The notes under the pieces: model-generated
Told to the model about the DNA's origin: nothing
The model's database searches: none
What the model saw: the letters and a program-made list of their open reading frames with translations, nothing else
Assembly: GCA_965153355.1 (NCBI GenBank)
Contig: OZ231126.1
Coordinates: forward strand, 43,648,001 to 43,712,000
Direction of reading: 5' to 3'
Length of the DNA stretch: 64,000 nucleotides
DNA from: Flaccisagitta enflata
Lineage: Eukaryota; Chaetognatha; Sagittoidea; Aphragmophora
Position numbers and translations under genes: made by a program
Shown: positions 54,640 through 64,000 of the stretch, piece after piece
Position numbering within the stretch: the stretch's first letter is position 1
Layout of the letters: every line of letters starts with the position of its first letter

Positions 54640-57600
54640 ATATGTGTCTTTCGTCACGATCTTCCCATCTTGGCGTCGAACATGAGCTCCGGAGCTGATG
54701 ATCCTTCGACGCCCATGACACGTCCTAAACTCCACCAGAGATGAGGCAGCGTTTCTGCCCAAGATGATGACTTATGCTCGCCAACCGCAAGTCTCTCTCG
54801 GATCTCGACCATTTGCTTAGCAAGGCCAAGTGAAGGAAAGGAGCAACATTCGACCCTCCACGATTTCCAAAACGCATCCACATCGCGGGACAAAGACGCT
54901 CCATTGAATTATGAGTCGGCGACAGAGTTGACGCCTTGTTGCACCAGATCCAGAGGGGCATGACCGGATGTTGATGGATTGAGGATATGATTCGGAGTGA
55001 GGGCCTCAGAGTCATTTGGATCATCGCTGAGCGCTGTCAGAGATCATCGATTGAGACTTCCTTCAACTTCGACGACAGCAGTGTTGAAGGCGCGACGTGG
55101 GAGGATGGCGCTGTCGAGATGGAAGCAAGATGGCGCTTGAAGAGAGCTGACTTGAGCCTTCCCCACACCCCTCCATAGTGCGTTCTCGGCGTGATGTGAA
55201 ATCCTGCACCGGCGCCGTGCCGCTGCAATTCGGGAGCTGGGACTGAGCTTTTGGTCCGTTCCATTTCCTTCTTGAGGATATTATTGGCTACTTGTAATTA
55301 GATCTGCCTCCACAGTTCGAGTGAATCATGGATTCCTGCTGCCTTGCTGCAAAGCGGATGATTTGTGATTTACTATCGTATCGGCTGACATATGAAGAGC
55401 AATTCCACATGGACGGCATGTGACACGAAACAGGTGAACATCAGCATCCACACCTGTGATCAGCACGCCTGCTCATTTCTGCGATGAATGCTCCTATGAC
55501 GTCCAATCCAGTCTCTGCAAAGACAGGCGCATGATTGACGCGATTTGATGGAAGATTGGCCATTTGCTGATTTATGTCTTCTTAAAGTTCTTCTGGGTGC
55601 CTAAAGCATGTGTTGACGATGCTCTTGACAGCCTGAAGACCTTATAATCCACACAGTCTGGCTTAATTGACACAATGTATGCTTCTTGCACCCGCGAAAA
55701 TCATTATGATGATAATGGCGAATTAATGATTTCACATCCTCGTCTTTTGGCGGCAGGATGAAGGGAAATTTAGCGTCATGTGCGATGTCGGCGTTTAATC
55801 GGCCGTCGATAGCTGGCGCGATACCGCTGCCGCCGGTTTAAAGGATTCAATTTCCGCATCTCCTTGTTCTTTATGATAAAGTCATGACGGCTTTCTGGTT
55901 TAAAGACTTTCCCAACTTCCAATTGTTCTAAGACGTCGGAATAATGATGCCACGCATTGATTTGACGCAGTTGTTTGCGCACTTCTCCAAAACGCTTTGG
56001 CGCTACTCTCCGGTTTAGGAAGAGATCCTTTGCTGCTCGTGTCTTCGCCCTTGATACGCTCTCCACCTTTGATCATGGCGAGAACTATGCCGGGCTGATC
56101 CGCAATTTATGCATCCATTTTCCCCGGAGAAGTTGCTATAAGAAGTATCGCGCCAGCCACTTGGTTTTTTCACTTTCAGCCACATACAGAGCGGCGACTT
56201 GTGCAGAAAAATAGGGCACGTCGCGATGTTCTGCCTTTGGCCATTGATCTTCAAGACGCAAAAATGCAGGACCGTGATGGAATTGACGCCATTTTTCGGC
56301 TTCATGGGCCTGAATGCCTCTGCTGCAGTGGTCCGCTGGGTTGTTTGACGAGTCAACCTAGCGCCTACTGTTGAGGATCAGACCCACTATGGATCTTGGA
56401 GAGACGATTGGCTAAGAATACAGGCCTCGGTTTTGCGGGATTGTAAATCATCTTCAGTGCAGATTCAGAATCAGACCAAAATCTAACGACAAGATTGTCC
56501 AAGTTGATGGTCCTTCCGACGAAGCGCTTGAGCTGCAATTCGCTTTTTCTGCGGATACACCACGCGTTGAACGCTGTTATGATGAGAGGCACGTTTTGGA
56601 TTGAGAGGAATGACGTGAGATTTGGAGGCAATGAATGAAATATGAACATCTCCATTTCGGCTGACTTGACGCCGATATGCAACTGCTCCATATCCGCCTT
56701 TTTGGAGCCGCAGACGTAGAATAACTCTGATTGTGATTTCCGCAATGTCGCTGTTGTGTCGACGCCGCCATTCCACCAGCGTTCAACTCGATATTGCTGT
56801 AGAAGAGGCCAAGATGAAGTGTAGCGGAAGAAAGATTCTTCGACGCTCTCTTCCAAGGGCGAATCCCAGGTCCCACTTCCTGTGGACGACACAGAGCTGG
56901 AAGATGTCGTCTGCCGATGTATGCGCTTGGGCCCCAAAATCCCAATGGATCATAAAGGTGTTTGGCTTCTATGGAGACCAGTTGACGAGAGGGTAAGTTT
57001 TTGCTCTAAGAGTTTTGGAATTCTCTGCCGCAGATGAAGATGAAGACGCCTTTCCGCCGAGGAAGCCATGAGACGCCCAACACCTTCGTCGGCGCATCAT
57101 CTTGCTTATCTGAAATGGGGATTGGCACACACGGATCTCCATCCATCAATTGTCGCTCGTTACTTTTCCACTTCACCAGATCCATCCTGCCTTTCACATC
57201 GCTGCCACTGAATCCACCTCAGCTGCAGTGCTTCGTCGACCGAACCAATTCTCACTTCCGTCGCCGACGAGAAGCCGTGGTGCGAATAAGAACGTAGACG
57301 TTGTAGGGATACTTGGGCCGGATTACTTCAGCATGCTGCTTCCTGACGGGAAAGATGTGACGAATGAGCTGGATTGGCTGCCGAAGACGCGGGATAGGAA
57401 CAGATTCCAAATGGCTTCTCGTAGAGTACGGTCTTTGAACTAAAAGAATCCGAATAGACCAGCGCCGCCAGGATGGATGCGGATTTCGTGGAAAACGCCT
57501 TTATATCACACATAAAGGCGATTTCCACCGACGAAAAACATGAGGATGTCCATTGCGCTATTCATCGTTTGGGCCCGACGCGCAAATTGTTGAGTGAGAT

Positions 57601-58675
57601 CCTGCCGGGTCGCCGCATGTGTGATCGCAGATGCCGCGCGTTTTTCCACGCAATTCCACTATATGAAGCGGTAAATACCAGCGCGGCTTCTCAATGCTGT
57701 CGTCGTCGTCGACGCTATCAATCTCAATCGCCACTCCCGTCTCGTAAAATTTCTCGATTTCACGGAAGACTCTTTCTTTGAAGGCTGGATCGCGCTTGAA
57801 GCGGAAACGTTGATTGCAGAGCCGCTTCATCGCAGTAGGTCGTGACCTCACTCTTCTCAGAATTTCCATGATTTTTTCGTGATGAAATTTCCATGTGACA
57901 GGAGCCAAATATTTTTTCACAATTGGGCAAAAATATGTCTTTTCCTCTAACATTTTGCACGCTCTGATATTTTCGGGAATCACCCATCTCCTCTTGCGAA
58001 ACGATTGATGATGCAAAGTCATGGTAGAAGATGCGGTCAATGTTGCTGTTGAGGACGCGATTGTCGAGGATGCGATCGATGTTGTCGTTAAGGACGCGGT
58101 CATCCGTTGCGATAGCGTTGATCGATGCAATATCTCGTCCTCTCTTCCCCGTCTTTCCACATACAGTCCAACCGAATAGACATCTGAAGCAAGTCAAAGA
58201 TCCTGAAGGCCCTCGGCGGATTTCTTGAGCGACGGCGGCATCCGCATGCGCCGCTCCGATGATCATCATCACACCGCCTTCAGCTTCTGGAAATTTATGT
58301 TCTGATGTGAGGTTGGCAGATAGGTCGCGGAGAAAAGGAGGAATATCGCGTTCACTGCTAACAAATCACCCACCAACGCGTCGTTGACGCCGACTACATA
58401 TTCCTCGTCGACCGATTGCATGGTGAATGATGTGATGAAACGATCCTCAACACACGATTTCCTACAGTAATCACCGTCATTTGCACTGTTTTTGTGGAAT
58501 CAGAAGACTGCGAATGACACTGGTACTGATCACGTCGCGATCAGCGCCTGAGTCGATCATAGCGTATATCGTCCTTCTGCGCACCCGAAGAATTGTTTAT
58601 GATAGTCACTGGAACGATCGGACGGACAACGCCGTCGAATGAAGAGACGGACCGCGACGTTGCCGTCGCCGCCAG
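54640..58675 (-). pseudogene. Decayed BEL/Pao pol (protease, RT, RNase H, integrase)
   Basis: Domains are recognisable but scattered over frames with many stops. Protease YAMIDSGADRDVIS lies at about 58530-58570. The RT N-terminus (FKERVFREIEKFYETG, KPRWYLPLHIVELRGK) lies at 57558-57790, with a degenerate catalytic-region start near 57440-57530. RNase H-like RFWSDSESALKMIY and FLANRLSKIHS lie near 56365-56470, followed by NPADHCSRG near 56330. Integrase zinc-finger-like HYHH is near 55720, with the integrase tail THYGGVWGRL (about 55170), EALTPNHILNP (about 54980) and FWKSWR plus SLGRVMG to 54654. No complete catalytic domain survives in one frame, so this copy cannot supply its own enzyme. 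Confidence 0.85.
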
Positions 58676-61600
58676 TCATGCCGTGGCGTTAGGAGAGATT
58701 ACTTCCGTTGGATCGGCTGCCTCCGTCGTCGACGGAGCTGTTGGTGCTGCTGCAGCCGCATCCTCTGACTTTTTGAAGGGAGCCAGCGGTACTTTATTTC
58801 CCTGCTTATTTCTCCTTTCTTCTCTTCCTTTTCTTTCTTTCTTGTAGGTGCGCCCGTGGAGAATTGTCGCGTGCCGCTTCTTACAGGTCTGGCAAGTTGG
58901 TCTGTTCGCGCATCCTTTGGCGTTGTGTCCTGGCGCGAGGCAGTGGAAGCAAAGACGACGAGACATGATCTTCTGAACTCTCGCGTCCACTTCCAACTCT
59001 AACAACTGATGACACTCTTCCGTTTGATGCATTCCACTGCAGACGTTGCAGCGGTCCGTCGACTGCACTTTTTGCTTGCCATTGGTCAAGGCATCCTCAT
59101 ATGATGAAGGCGCCTCTTTTTCTGTCGTCGCAACTGCTGCCACTGATGCTGTTTTGCAACTTGCGCCTTTGTTGCGCTGAATCACCGCCCATGTCTCGAT
59201 CATGTTGACCAAGTTGTCGAATGAAAATGATTGTCCATTTTGGGCTGCTTCATGTTGCTTTTCCCAGAATTTATCTGCAAGATGAGGGACCCTCTTATTG
59301 AGAATCTCCTGCAGCAGCTCGTCACGATAGCATTGTTGCACTTCTCCACAGGTCCTCGCAATCTTCTTTGCCTTTTGCAACCTTGCAGACAAATTGAAAT
59401 GCCTTGCATGGTCGGCCGACTGGATCTTCGCCTCCGCGACGATTTCGTTGAACAGCGCCGCAATGTTGCAGCGTCTTGCCATGAAGACGACGTCCATTTT
59501 TGCGAAGGCGTCGTCAATCTCTCCTCTTGCTGTCGCTTCAGTTGCCCCAATCGTCGCAGTTTCAATGATCTCCTTTGCCGGACCAGCAAACCACTTAGGC
59601 AATTCCAATAAGATGTCCATTTGCGTCAAGCCTTCATGCTTCTCAGCATCTTTGAACTTCCTCTTCCACATCATGAAGTCGGTGGATGAAAGCTCCTGCA
59701 GAGGCTTCTCGGGTCTTGCTCTCTCTAATGCTTTGAGGCCGACCTCCCTTGCTCGCATGTGATCGTTGTACGCCGCTCTTTCCAAAAACATGTCCAGAGC
59801 CGGATTGTTGGGCATCTGAACGTGGACTTCCGGTTGACGGGCTACTTGATGATGCTCCACTTGATGATACGCTGGGGGTTGTTGGGTAAACGCGTATTGA
59901 CCCCCGACTTTGACCGGAGATCTCTTTTTGGTGGTTTTTACACTCCACCCAACTTCTTCTTGCTGATTCATTTGTTGTTGACGATCATCTTGATGGAATC
60001 GGGGAGCATCAAAATCTTGGCGGACGTATTGTCGCTGTTGTTGTTCTTCTTTACGTTGTTTCTCTTCTTCTCTCGCTGCGGCAAGGTCAAAGTCTCTCTG
60101 CTGAATCTGCATCTTCAAACTATCCACTTCCTGCTGCAAACGTTGATTCTGCTGGATGACTTCCGCTTGAGGCGTTGCTAGAGGCGCTTGCGCTACTTTT
60201 GGCGCCTTCGGCTGCAATCCACTCATTGTCTTCTTGGGAGCGACTTTTCTTCTCTCCTTATCTTGCAGCTGCTGTGCCAACTTCGCGTCAGCGGCCTCCT
60301 GCCTCTGCCTCCTGCGCATCGCCTCCGTTGCATCACCTCCGCTTCCGGCTGTGTTGAAGACCTTTTCCTCTTGATGGGGAAGATCAGTCTCCCTTCTAGC
60401 AGAACCAATCTGCTTCTCGAAGATCACTTCCGGTGCGGTAGGGAGAATCGTTGCTGCTGGGGTTTGATGATGCTGATACTGATGCTGTTGCTGTTGTTGA
60501 AGCCGTTGCTGCTGCCACTGTTGATGTTGAAGCTGCTGTTGCTGGTCAGGATGCTGTTGCTGTTCATTCTGCTGCTGCAGTTGATGCTGACGCTGTCCTT
60601 GCTGCTGCTGCTGCTCCAAATGTTGCTGCTGCTGCATCGGCTGCTTGACGGACGTTTCCACTGACTGCACATGATGTTGCTGTAAGTTCGAATTGAACAG
60701 TCCCGGATTGAAGTTTTTGAAGATAGATCGACGGTCTTTTGGCGGATGCTGCGGCTGCTGCTTGTCCAGCTCAGACAGTTGTCTAAGCTTCACATCCCGC
60801 TGCTCTAAAGCTCCACCAATGCCGCCGTCGTTCAGGCTATTCCAGTGCTTTCGTTGCATTTCTGCCGCATTGTTGAATACTCCTGCTCTTCTATCTTCAT
60901 CTCGTTGCTGCTGCTGGCGAAAATTACACATTCTGTCGTATAACTCTTTGTCTTCTTGTGATGAGCTTCGCTGTTGGAATCCCAATGGCACCGCGATCGG
61001 CGCCTTTGGAGCTGCTGCTGCACCACCATCTTCACCTTCAGCCATCATGCGCAGACGTTGTTCTGCAAGGCGTTGCTGTCTCTCTTCTTCTGTTTCTTCA
61101 CTGACGTTCATGCTTTCGACAGGATGGTTATTTGACGCTGGAGGATCCACTACCACCGCTGGGATCGCGGCGGAAGGTTGCTGTTGCTGCTGCAGTTGCT
61201 GTTGCGTACGTTCATCTGCATTATTTTGCCGCTGTTGTTGTTGTTCATGCGGCTGCATTACCGGTTGATGTTGTTGCAGCCCTTGTTGTTGTTGCTGTTG
61301 TTGCTGCTGCTGCTGCTCGTGTTGTTGCTGTTGCTGAACCACAGGTTGTGGCACCGGCTGCAAGATTTGACGTTGTTGTTGGTCTTGTTGACGAAATTGT
61401 TGAAGTTGCTGCAACTGCTGCTGCTGCAACAGCTCTTGCTGCTGCCGTTGAGCTGTCGTTTGCTGCTGCTCCTGTGGTCGGTGGAGTTGACGTTGCTGTT
61501 GGAGTTGCTGCTGCTGCATCTGCAATTGATGCTGCTGCTGTTGCTCCTGTTGCCGTCGCTGCTCCTCCTCCCGTTGTTGCTGCTGCATATCATCTATCAG

Positions 61601-62368
61601 CCGACGGCCTTGTCGCATTTCCTCCTCCAGCTGCCTACCCCATCTGTCTCTCTCCGCACTCCTGTTGACGAAGCGTCGCCTCGCCCTCTCCTGCGGCGTC
61701 AGTCCGTTGATGATCCCACGACCTCTTGCAAGAGCATCGGCGTCGTCGAGATCCGCAAGCATGTCGTCAGCTTGCTCCATCGGAGACGCACGCGCAGGTT
61801 CAATTTCCGAGACCAAATCTGAGACCCACTGATTGACGGCATCTCCTCTTTGGATCGGCGGCAGATTTAAGAATTGGCCGCCAGTTGGAGATTGCGCGCC
61901 ATGTCGCGGGACCGGAAGTGGCAGATACTTGGATCCGTCGGGGTTTGGCGAAGACGTTCGCATCCTTGGAGTTGGAGCGCCAGTAACATTGTCACGGGCG
62001 GCGTGAGTATCAGTTGGGAGACTATTCCATGAGAATTCATTGATGGGTCTTTTACGATTCCCAATGTCATTGTGCATTGCGTTCACGATGTCGGCGTTGG
62101 AAGGAAAACCCTCTGGATAGTTTTCACGATCGAAGAAACGCATGGAGTTCCATTCGCGCCGGATTCGACGCAGAGTGGACGCCGCGAATCGAAGAGGGTC
62201 GCCGGGCATCGAGTCGAGCGCCATTTGCCTTGCGTATGATATGAAGTCGTAGACCATATCCCGAAGGCCGTGTCGAGCGCCATCTGATTCACATGCGGCG
62301 TCGTCGAAATCACATGACCCTTCGGCGCAAGCGGCAACGGCGTCGAAAAGGCGCCGGCATCCTTCCAT
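58676..62368 (-). CDS. Intact gag polyprotein of the BEL/Pao element, 1230 aa
   Basis: A single uninterrupted frame, beginning MEGCRRLFDAVAACAEGSCD about 180 nt inside the 5' LTR. Residues about 250-430 and 560-650 are Gln-rich (runs of Q with H, L, R). Residues about 860-1050 resemble the BEL/Pao gag core (TDFMMWKRKFKDAEKHEGLT, ILLELPKWFAGPAKEIIETA). Three zinc knuckles follow: CNVCSGMHQTEECHQL, CFHCLAPGHNAKGC and CQTCKKRHATILH. Gag would package element RNA into particles. At 1230 aa it is much longer than usual BEL gag proteins, mainly because of the Gln-rich expansion. That the frame is open while pol is broken suggests selection or youth. Confidence 0.88.
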   Translation of the reverse strand: MEGCRRLFDAVAACAEGSCDFDDAACESDGARHGLRDMVYDFISYARQMALDSMPGDPLRFAASTLRRIRREWNSMRFFDRENYPEGFPSNADIVNAMHNDIGNRKRPINEFSWNSLPTDTHAARDNVTGAPTPRMRTSSPNPDGSKYLPLPVPRHGAQSPTGGQFLNLPPIQRGDAVNQWVSDLVSEIEPARASPMEQADDMLADLDDADALARGRGIINGLTPQERARRRFVNRSAERDRWGRQLEEEMRQGRRLIDDMQQQQREEEQRRQQEQQQQHQLQMQQQQLQQQRQLHRPQEQQQTTAQRQQQELLQQQQLQQLQQFRQQDQQQRQILQPVPQPVVQQQQQHEQQQQQQQQQQQGLQQHQPVMQPHEQQQQRQNNADERTQQQLQQQQQPSAAIPAVVVDPPASNNHPVESMNVSEETEEERQQRLAEQRLRMMAEGEDGGAAAAPKAPIAVPLGFQQRSSSQEDKELYDRMCNFRQQQQRDEDRRAGVFNNAAEMQRKHWNSLNDGGIGGALEQRDVKLRQLSELDKQQPQHPPKDRRSIFKNFNPGLFNSNLQQHHVQSVETSVKQPMQQQQHLEQQQQQGQRQHQLQQQNEQQQHPDQQQQLQHQQWQQQRLQQQQQHQYQHHQTPAATILPTAPEVIFEKQIGSARRETDLPHQEEKVFNTAGSGGDATEAMRRRQRQEAADAKLAQQLQDKERRKVAPKKTMSGLQPKAPKVAQAPLATPQAEVIQQNQRLQQEVDSLKMQIQQRDFDLAAAREEEKQRKEEQQQRQYVRQDFDAPRFHQDDRQQQMNQQEEVGWSVKTTKKRSPVKVGGQYAFTQQPPAYHQVEHHQVARQPEVHVQMPNNPALDMFLERAAYNDHMRAREVGLKALERARPEKPLQELSSTDFMMWKRKFKDAEKHEGLTQMDILLELPKWFAGPAKEIIETATIGATEATARGEIDDAFAKMDVVFMARRCNIAALFNEIVAEAKIQSADHARHFNLSARLQKAKKIARTCGEVQQCYRDELLQEILNKRVPHLADKFWEKQHEAAQNGQSFSFDNLVNMIETWAVIQRNKGASCKTASVAAVATTEKEAPSSYEDALTNGKQKVQSTDRCNVCSGMHQTEECHQLLELEVDARVQKIMSRRLCFHCLAPGHNAKGCANRPTCQTCKKRHATILHGRTYKKERKGREERRNKQGNKVPLAPFKKSEDAAAAAPTAPSTTEAADPTEVISPNATA

Positions 62369-62548
62369 CTCCGCCGTGATGTTCTTTCATCGCTACAAAC
62401 GATCCGACCTCGGACACTGATTCAAACCGAAGCGAGATACACGAGGACGTTAGCGGTCGAGACGGTGTCGCCGTTACGCGGCTGCCATTGTCCAATTTCG
62501 CTTTCGGAGGTCGAAGATGGAAAGAATGTGTCGCTTAAATTGTTGAAA

Positions 62549-63458
62549 TATAAGTTACGCCCACGAGTTTCAACTGGCACTGTCTATGAGCGTCTATCTG
62601 ACTGACGACTTGTGGTGAAAGAAAGTTGGCCGATTGGAAAATAGGAAGGCGATCGTCTCGCTTATTCCATGAAAATTTCAACAACTGGAAGAGAGGGGAA
62701 AAATGAAAGGGAAAGGGCGTTAATGGTGATCAGCAAACGCAAAGATAACATGAAATCGAGACAGGACACAATAAAGGACAGAAACAGCACATGACAACAT
62801 GTTCATCTTCTTCAGAGCCCATGCCACCTGATAATACCTGCCCCTGCCCCGGCCTATCCCATTAAATTCATCCATATCATCCCCATAGTAAGCTGATCGG
62901 GCAAGCGATAAAAACCATACTAAAATCCGGCGATAAAAATGCAAAAAAGCAAAAGACAAGAATAACAGACCGGAAGACAAGATAAAAACAACGTTAATAA
63001 AAGCAATGACGCGTCTATAAAACTTACTTTAGGCCCACTTTCGTTGGTTTCAACCCACAGTCTGTCGAAGTCAAACTAACGTTAATTGTCCGTTCATAAG
63101 TTTATCTGCAATAAAAAGATGAGAGATTATTGAAATTAGTGAATTCCAAGGGCACATTCAATCAATCACGAAAAGTCAATCAATCACTTTAGGAAGCAAT
63201 GCCGCAAATAAATAAAAACAATCAATCCAAAATTGGATGACACGAAGACGAGTTACGTATGTTTGTCTACGTAATAAAAACAAATGGCACAAAATACAAG
63301 GCGCAACCATATGGTTACCCATCTAGCGTTCAATATAAGAAATGGCGAGAAACAAAAGACGCCGGCATTGAATAATAGGAAAAGAAGAAAAGCCAAAAGC
63401 ACGCAAAAGAAACAAAGGCAGTCATACTTAATAGACGGACGGACATACATTTCTAACA
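62549..63458 (-). repeat. 5' LTR of the BEL/Pao element
   Basis: 910 bp, same ends as the 3' LTR. Sequence just inside it in element sense (TTTCAACAATTTAAGCGAC) does not begin with TGG, so I cannot assign the tRNA primer. Confidence 0.92.
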
Positions 63459-63506
63459 CCCACAGTTATATGACTTTCCACTGAGAATCCTTTTAAAAGC
63501 ACAGTG

Positions 63507-63705
63507 TGGTCATTGTTGGTCATTTTTGGTCATTTTGGTCATTTCTGGTCATTATTGATCAGTTTTGATCATTTTTGATCATTTTTGATCATTTTTGGTC
63601 ATTTTGGTCATTTTGGTCATTTTTGGTCATTTTTGGTCATTTTTGATCATTTTGGTCATTTTTGGTCATTTTTGGTCATTTTTGGTCATTTTTGGTCATT
63701 TTTGG
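63507..63705. repeat. TGGTCATTTT minisatellite, continuation
   Basis: Same 10/11-bp unit as 49016-49619, interrupted by the foldback and LTR elements. Confidence 0.9.
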
Positions 63706-64000
63706 TTAAAGTCTGCTGGTTAAAGTCTGCTGGTTAAAGTCTGCTGGGTAAAGTCTGATGGTTAAAGTCTGCTGGTTTAAATCTGCTGGTTTAAATCTGC
63801 TGGTTTAAATCCAATGGGTTAAGTCTGCTGGTTAAAGTCTGCTGGTTAAAAATGCTGGTTTAAGTCTGCTGGTTTAAGTCTGCTGGTTTAAATCTAATGG
63901 TTTAAGTCTGCTGGTCTAATGGTTTAAGTCTGCTGGTTTAAGTCTACTGGTTAAAATGATATTAAAGATGAGTATGGTTTAAGTCTGGTTTAAGTCTGGT
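63706..64000. repeat. 14-bp minisatellite (TGGTTAAAGTCTGC)
   Basis: About 20 units with variants TTTAAATC and TTTAAGTC, running to the window end. Confidence 0.9.

Larger units (their letters stand above)
50192..63458 (-). mobile_element. BEL/Pao-type LTR retrotransposon, 13.3 kb
   Basis: Two direct LTRs (50192-51104 and 62549-63458) bound an 11.4-kb interior and are flanked by the 5-bp target duplication CCCAC (50187-50191, 63459-63463). Coding sense is minus. The order gag, protease, RT, RNase H, integrase and the types of motifs (DSGAD protease, triple zinc-knuckle gag, NPAD region, LTPNH integrase tail) identify BEL/Pao. LTRs differ by about five substitutions and a few 1-2-nt indels over 910 bp, so insertion is recent, yet pol is full of frameshifts and stops. 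It sits inside the right arm of the foldback element. Confidence 0.92.

Noticed and set aside
62530-62548. Primer-binding site next to the 5' LTR
   Set aside because: The sequence does not begin with TGG and I could not match it to a tRNA 3' end.

Overview
This window looks like a chromosome-end-proximal piece of an animal (metazoan) genome. The clues are TTAGGG/CCCTAA arrays, spliceosomal genes with GT-AG and a few GC-AG introns, an ankyrin-repeat protein ending in a SOCS-box-like motif, an ionotropic glutamate receptor, an SH3 adaptor, and a BEL/Pao-type LTR retrotransposon (a group known essentially from animals). I cannot name the species. Very long simple repeats, (CT)n, (TTG)n, (TG)n and (GAA)n, occur in almost every intron and spacer.

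Layout. 1-1985 is a 154-bp satellite. 1990-4190 and 8393-9098 are degenerate telomere-type arrays. Between them lies a GC-rich island (4200-8390) with a tyrosine-recombinase gene broken only by one in-frame TGA, a small acidic/basic ORF, a scrambled relic of 18S rDNA, rDNA-like duplicated sequence and a foldback element. 9100-14790 is repeat-rich and holds (CT)n blocks and a hAT element carrying nested insertions.

Then come four multi-exon genes. They are a coiled-coil protein (14795-18659, +, 377 aa), an ankyrin/SOCS-box protein (19181-27696, +, 714 aa), an SH3 protein with a possibly BAR-like helical centre (36732-30890, -, 797 aa) and a short ionotropic glutamate receptor (38399-43314, +, 420 aa). 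All exon joins were worked out by eye from reading-frame continuity and splice dinucleotides.

43400-48850 holds minisatellites, a non-LTR reverse-transcriptase relic, a Tc1-like relic and a broken unrecognised gene. 48857-64000 is a nest of insertions: a minisatellite-bearing element, inside it a foldback element, and inside that a 13.3-kb BEL/Pao element (50192-63458, minus strand, TSD CCCAC). That element has nearly identical LTRs and an intact gag, but a decayed pol.

The most unusual signal is a dispersed repeat family of about 16 copies, on both strands. Each copy begins with a short hairpin, continues into a (GTCC/GTCGG)n tract, and carries the reverse complement of the hairpin arm near its other end, just before a conserved GGCCTTGTT terminus. 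The arm sequence differs between copies, but all three sites change together. Some copies have grown internal minisatellites. I compare it to Helentron-associated elements, without proof.

The genes here do not form a pathway. Ubiquitin-ligase adaptor, membrane/actin adaptor, glutamate receptor and coiled-coil protein are simply neighbours.
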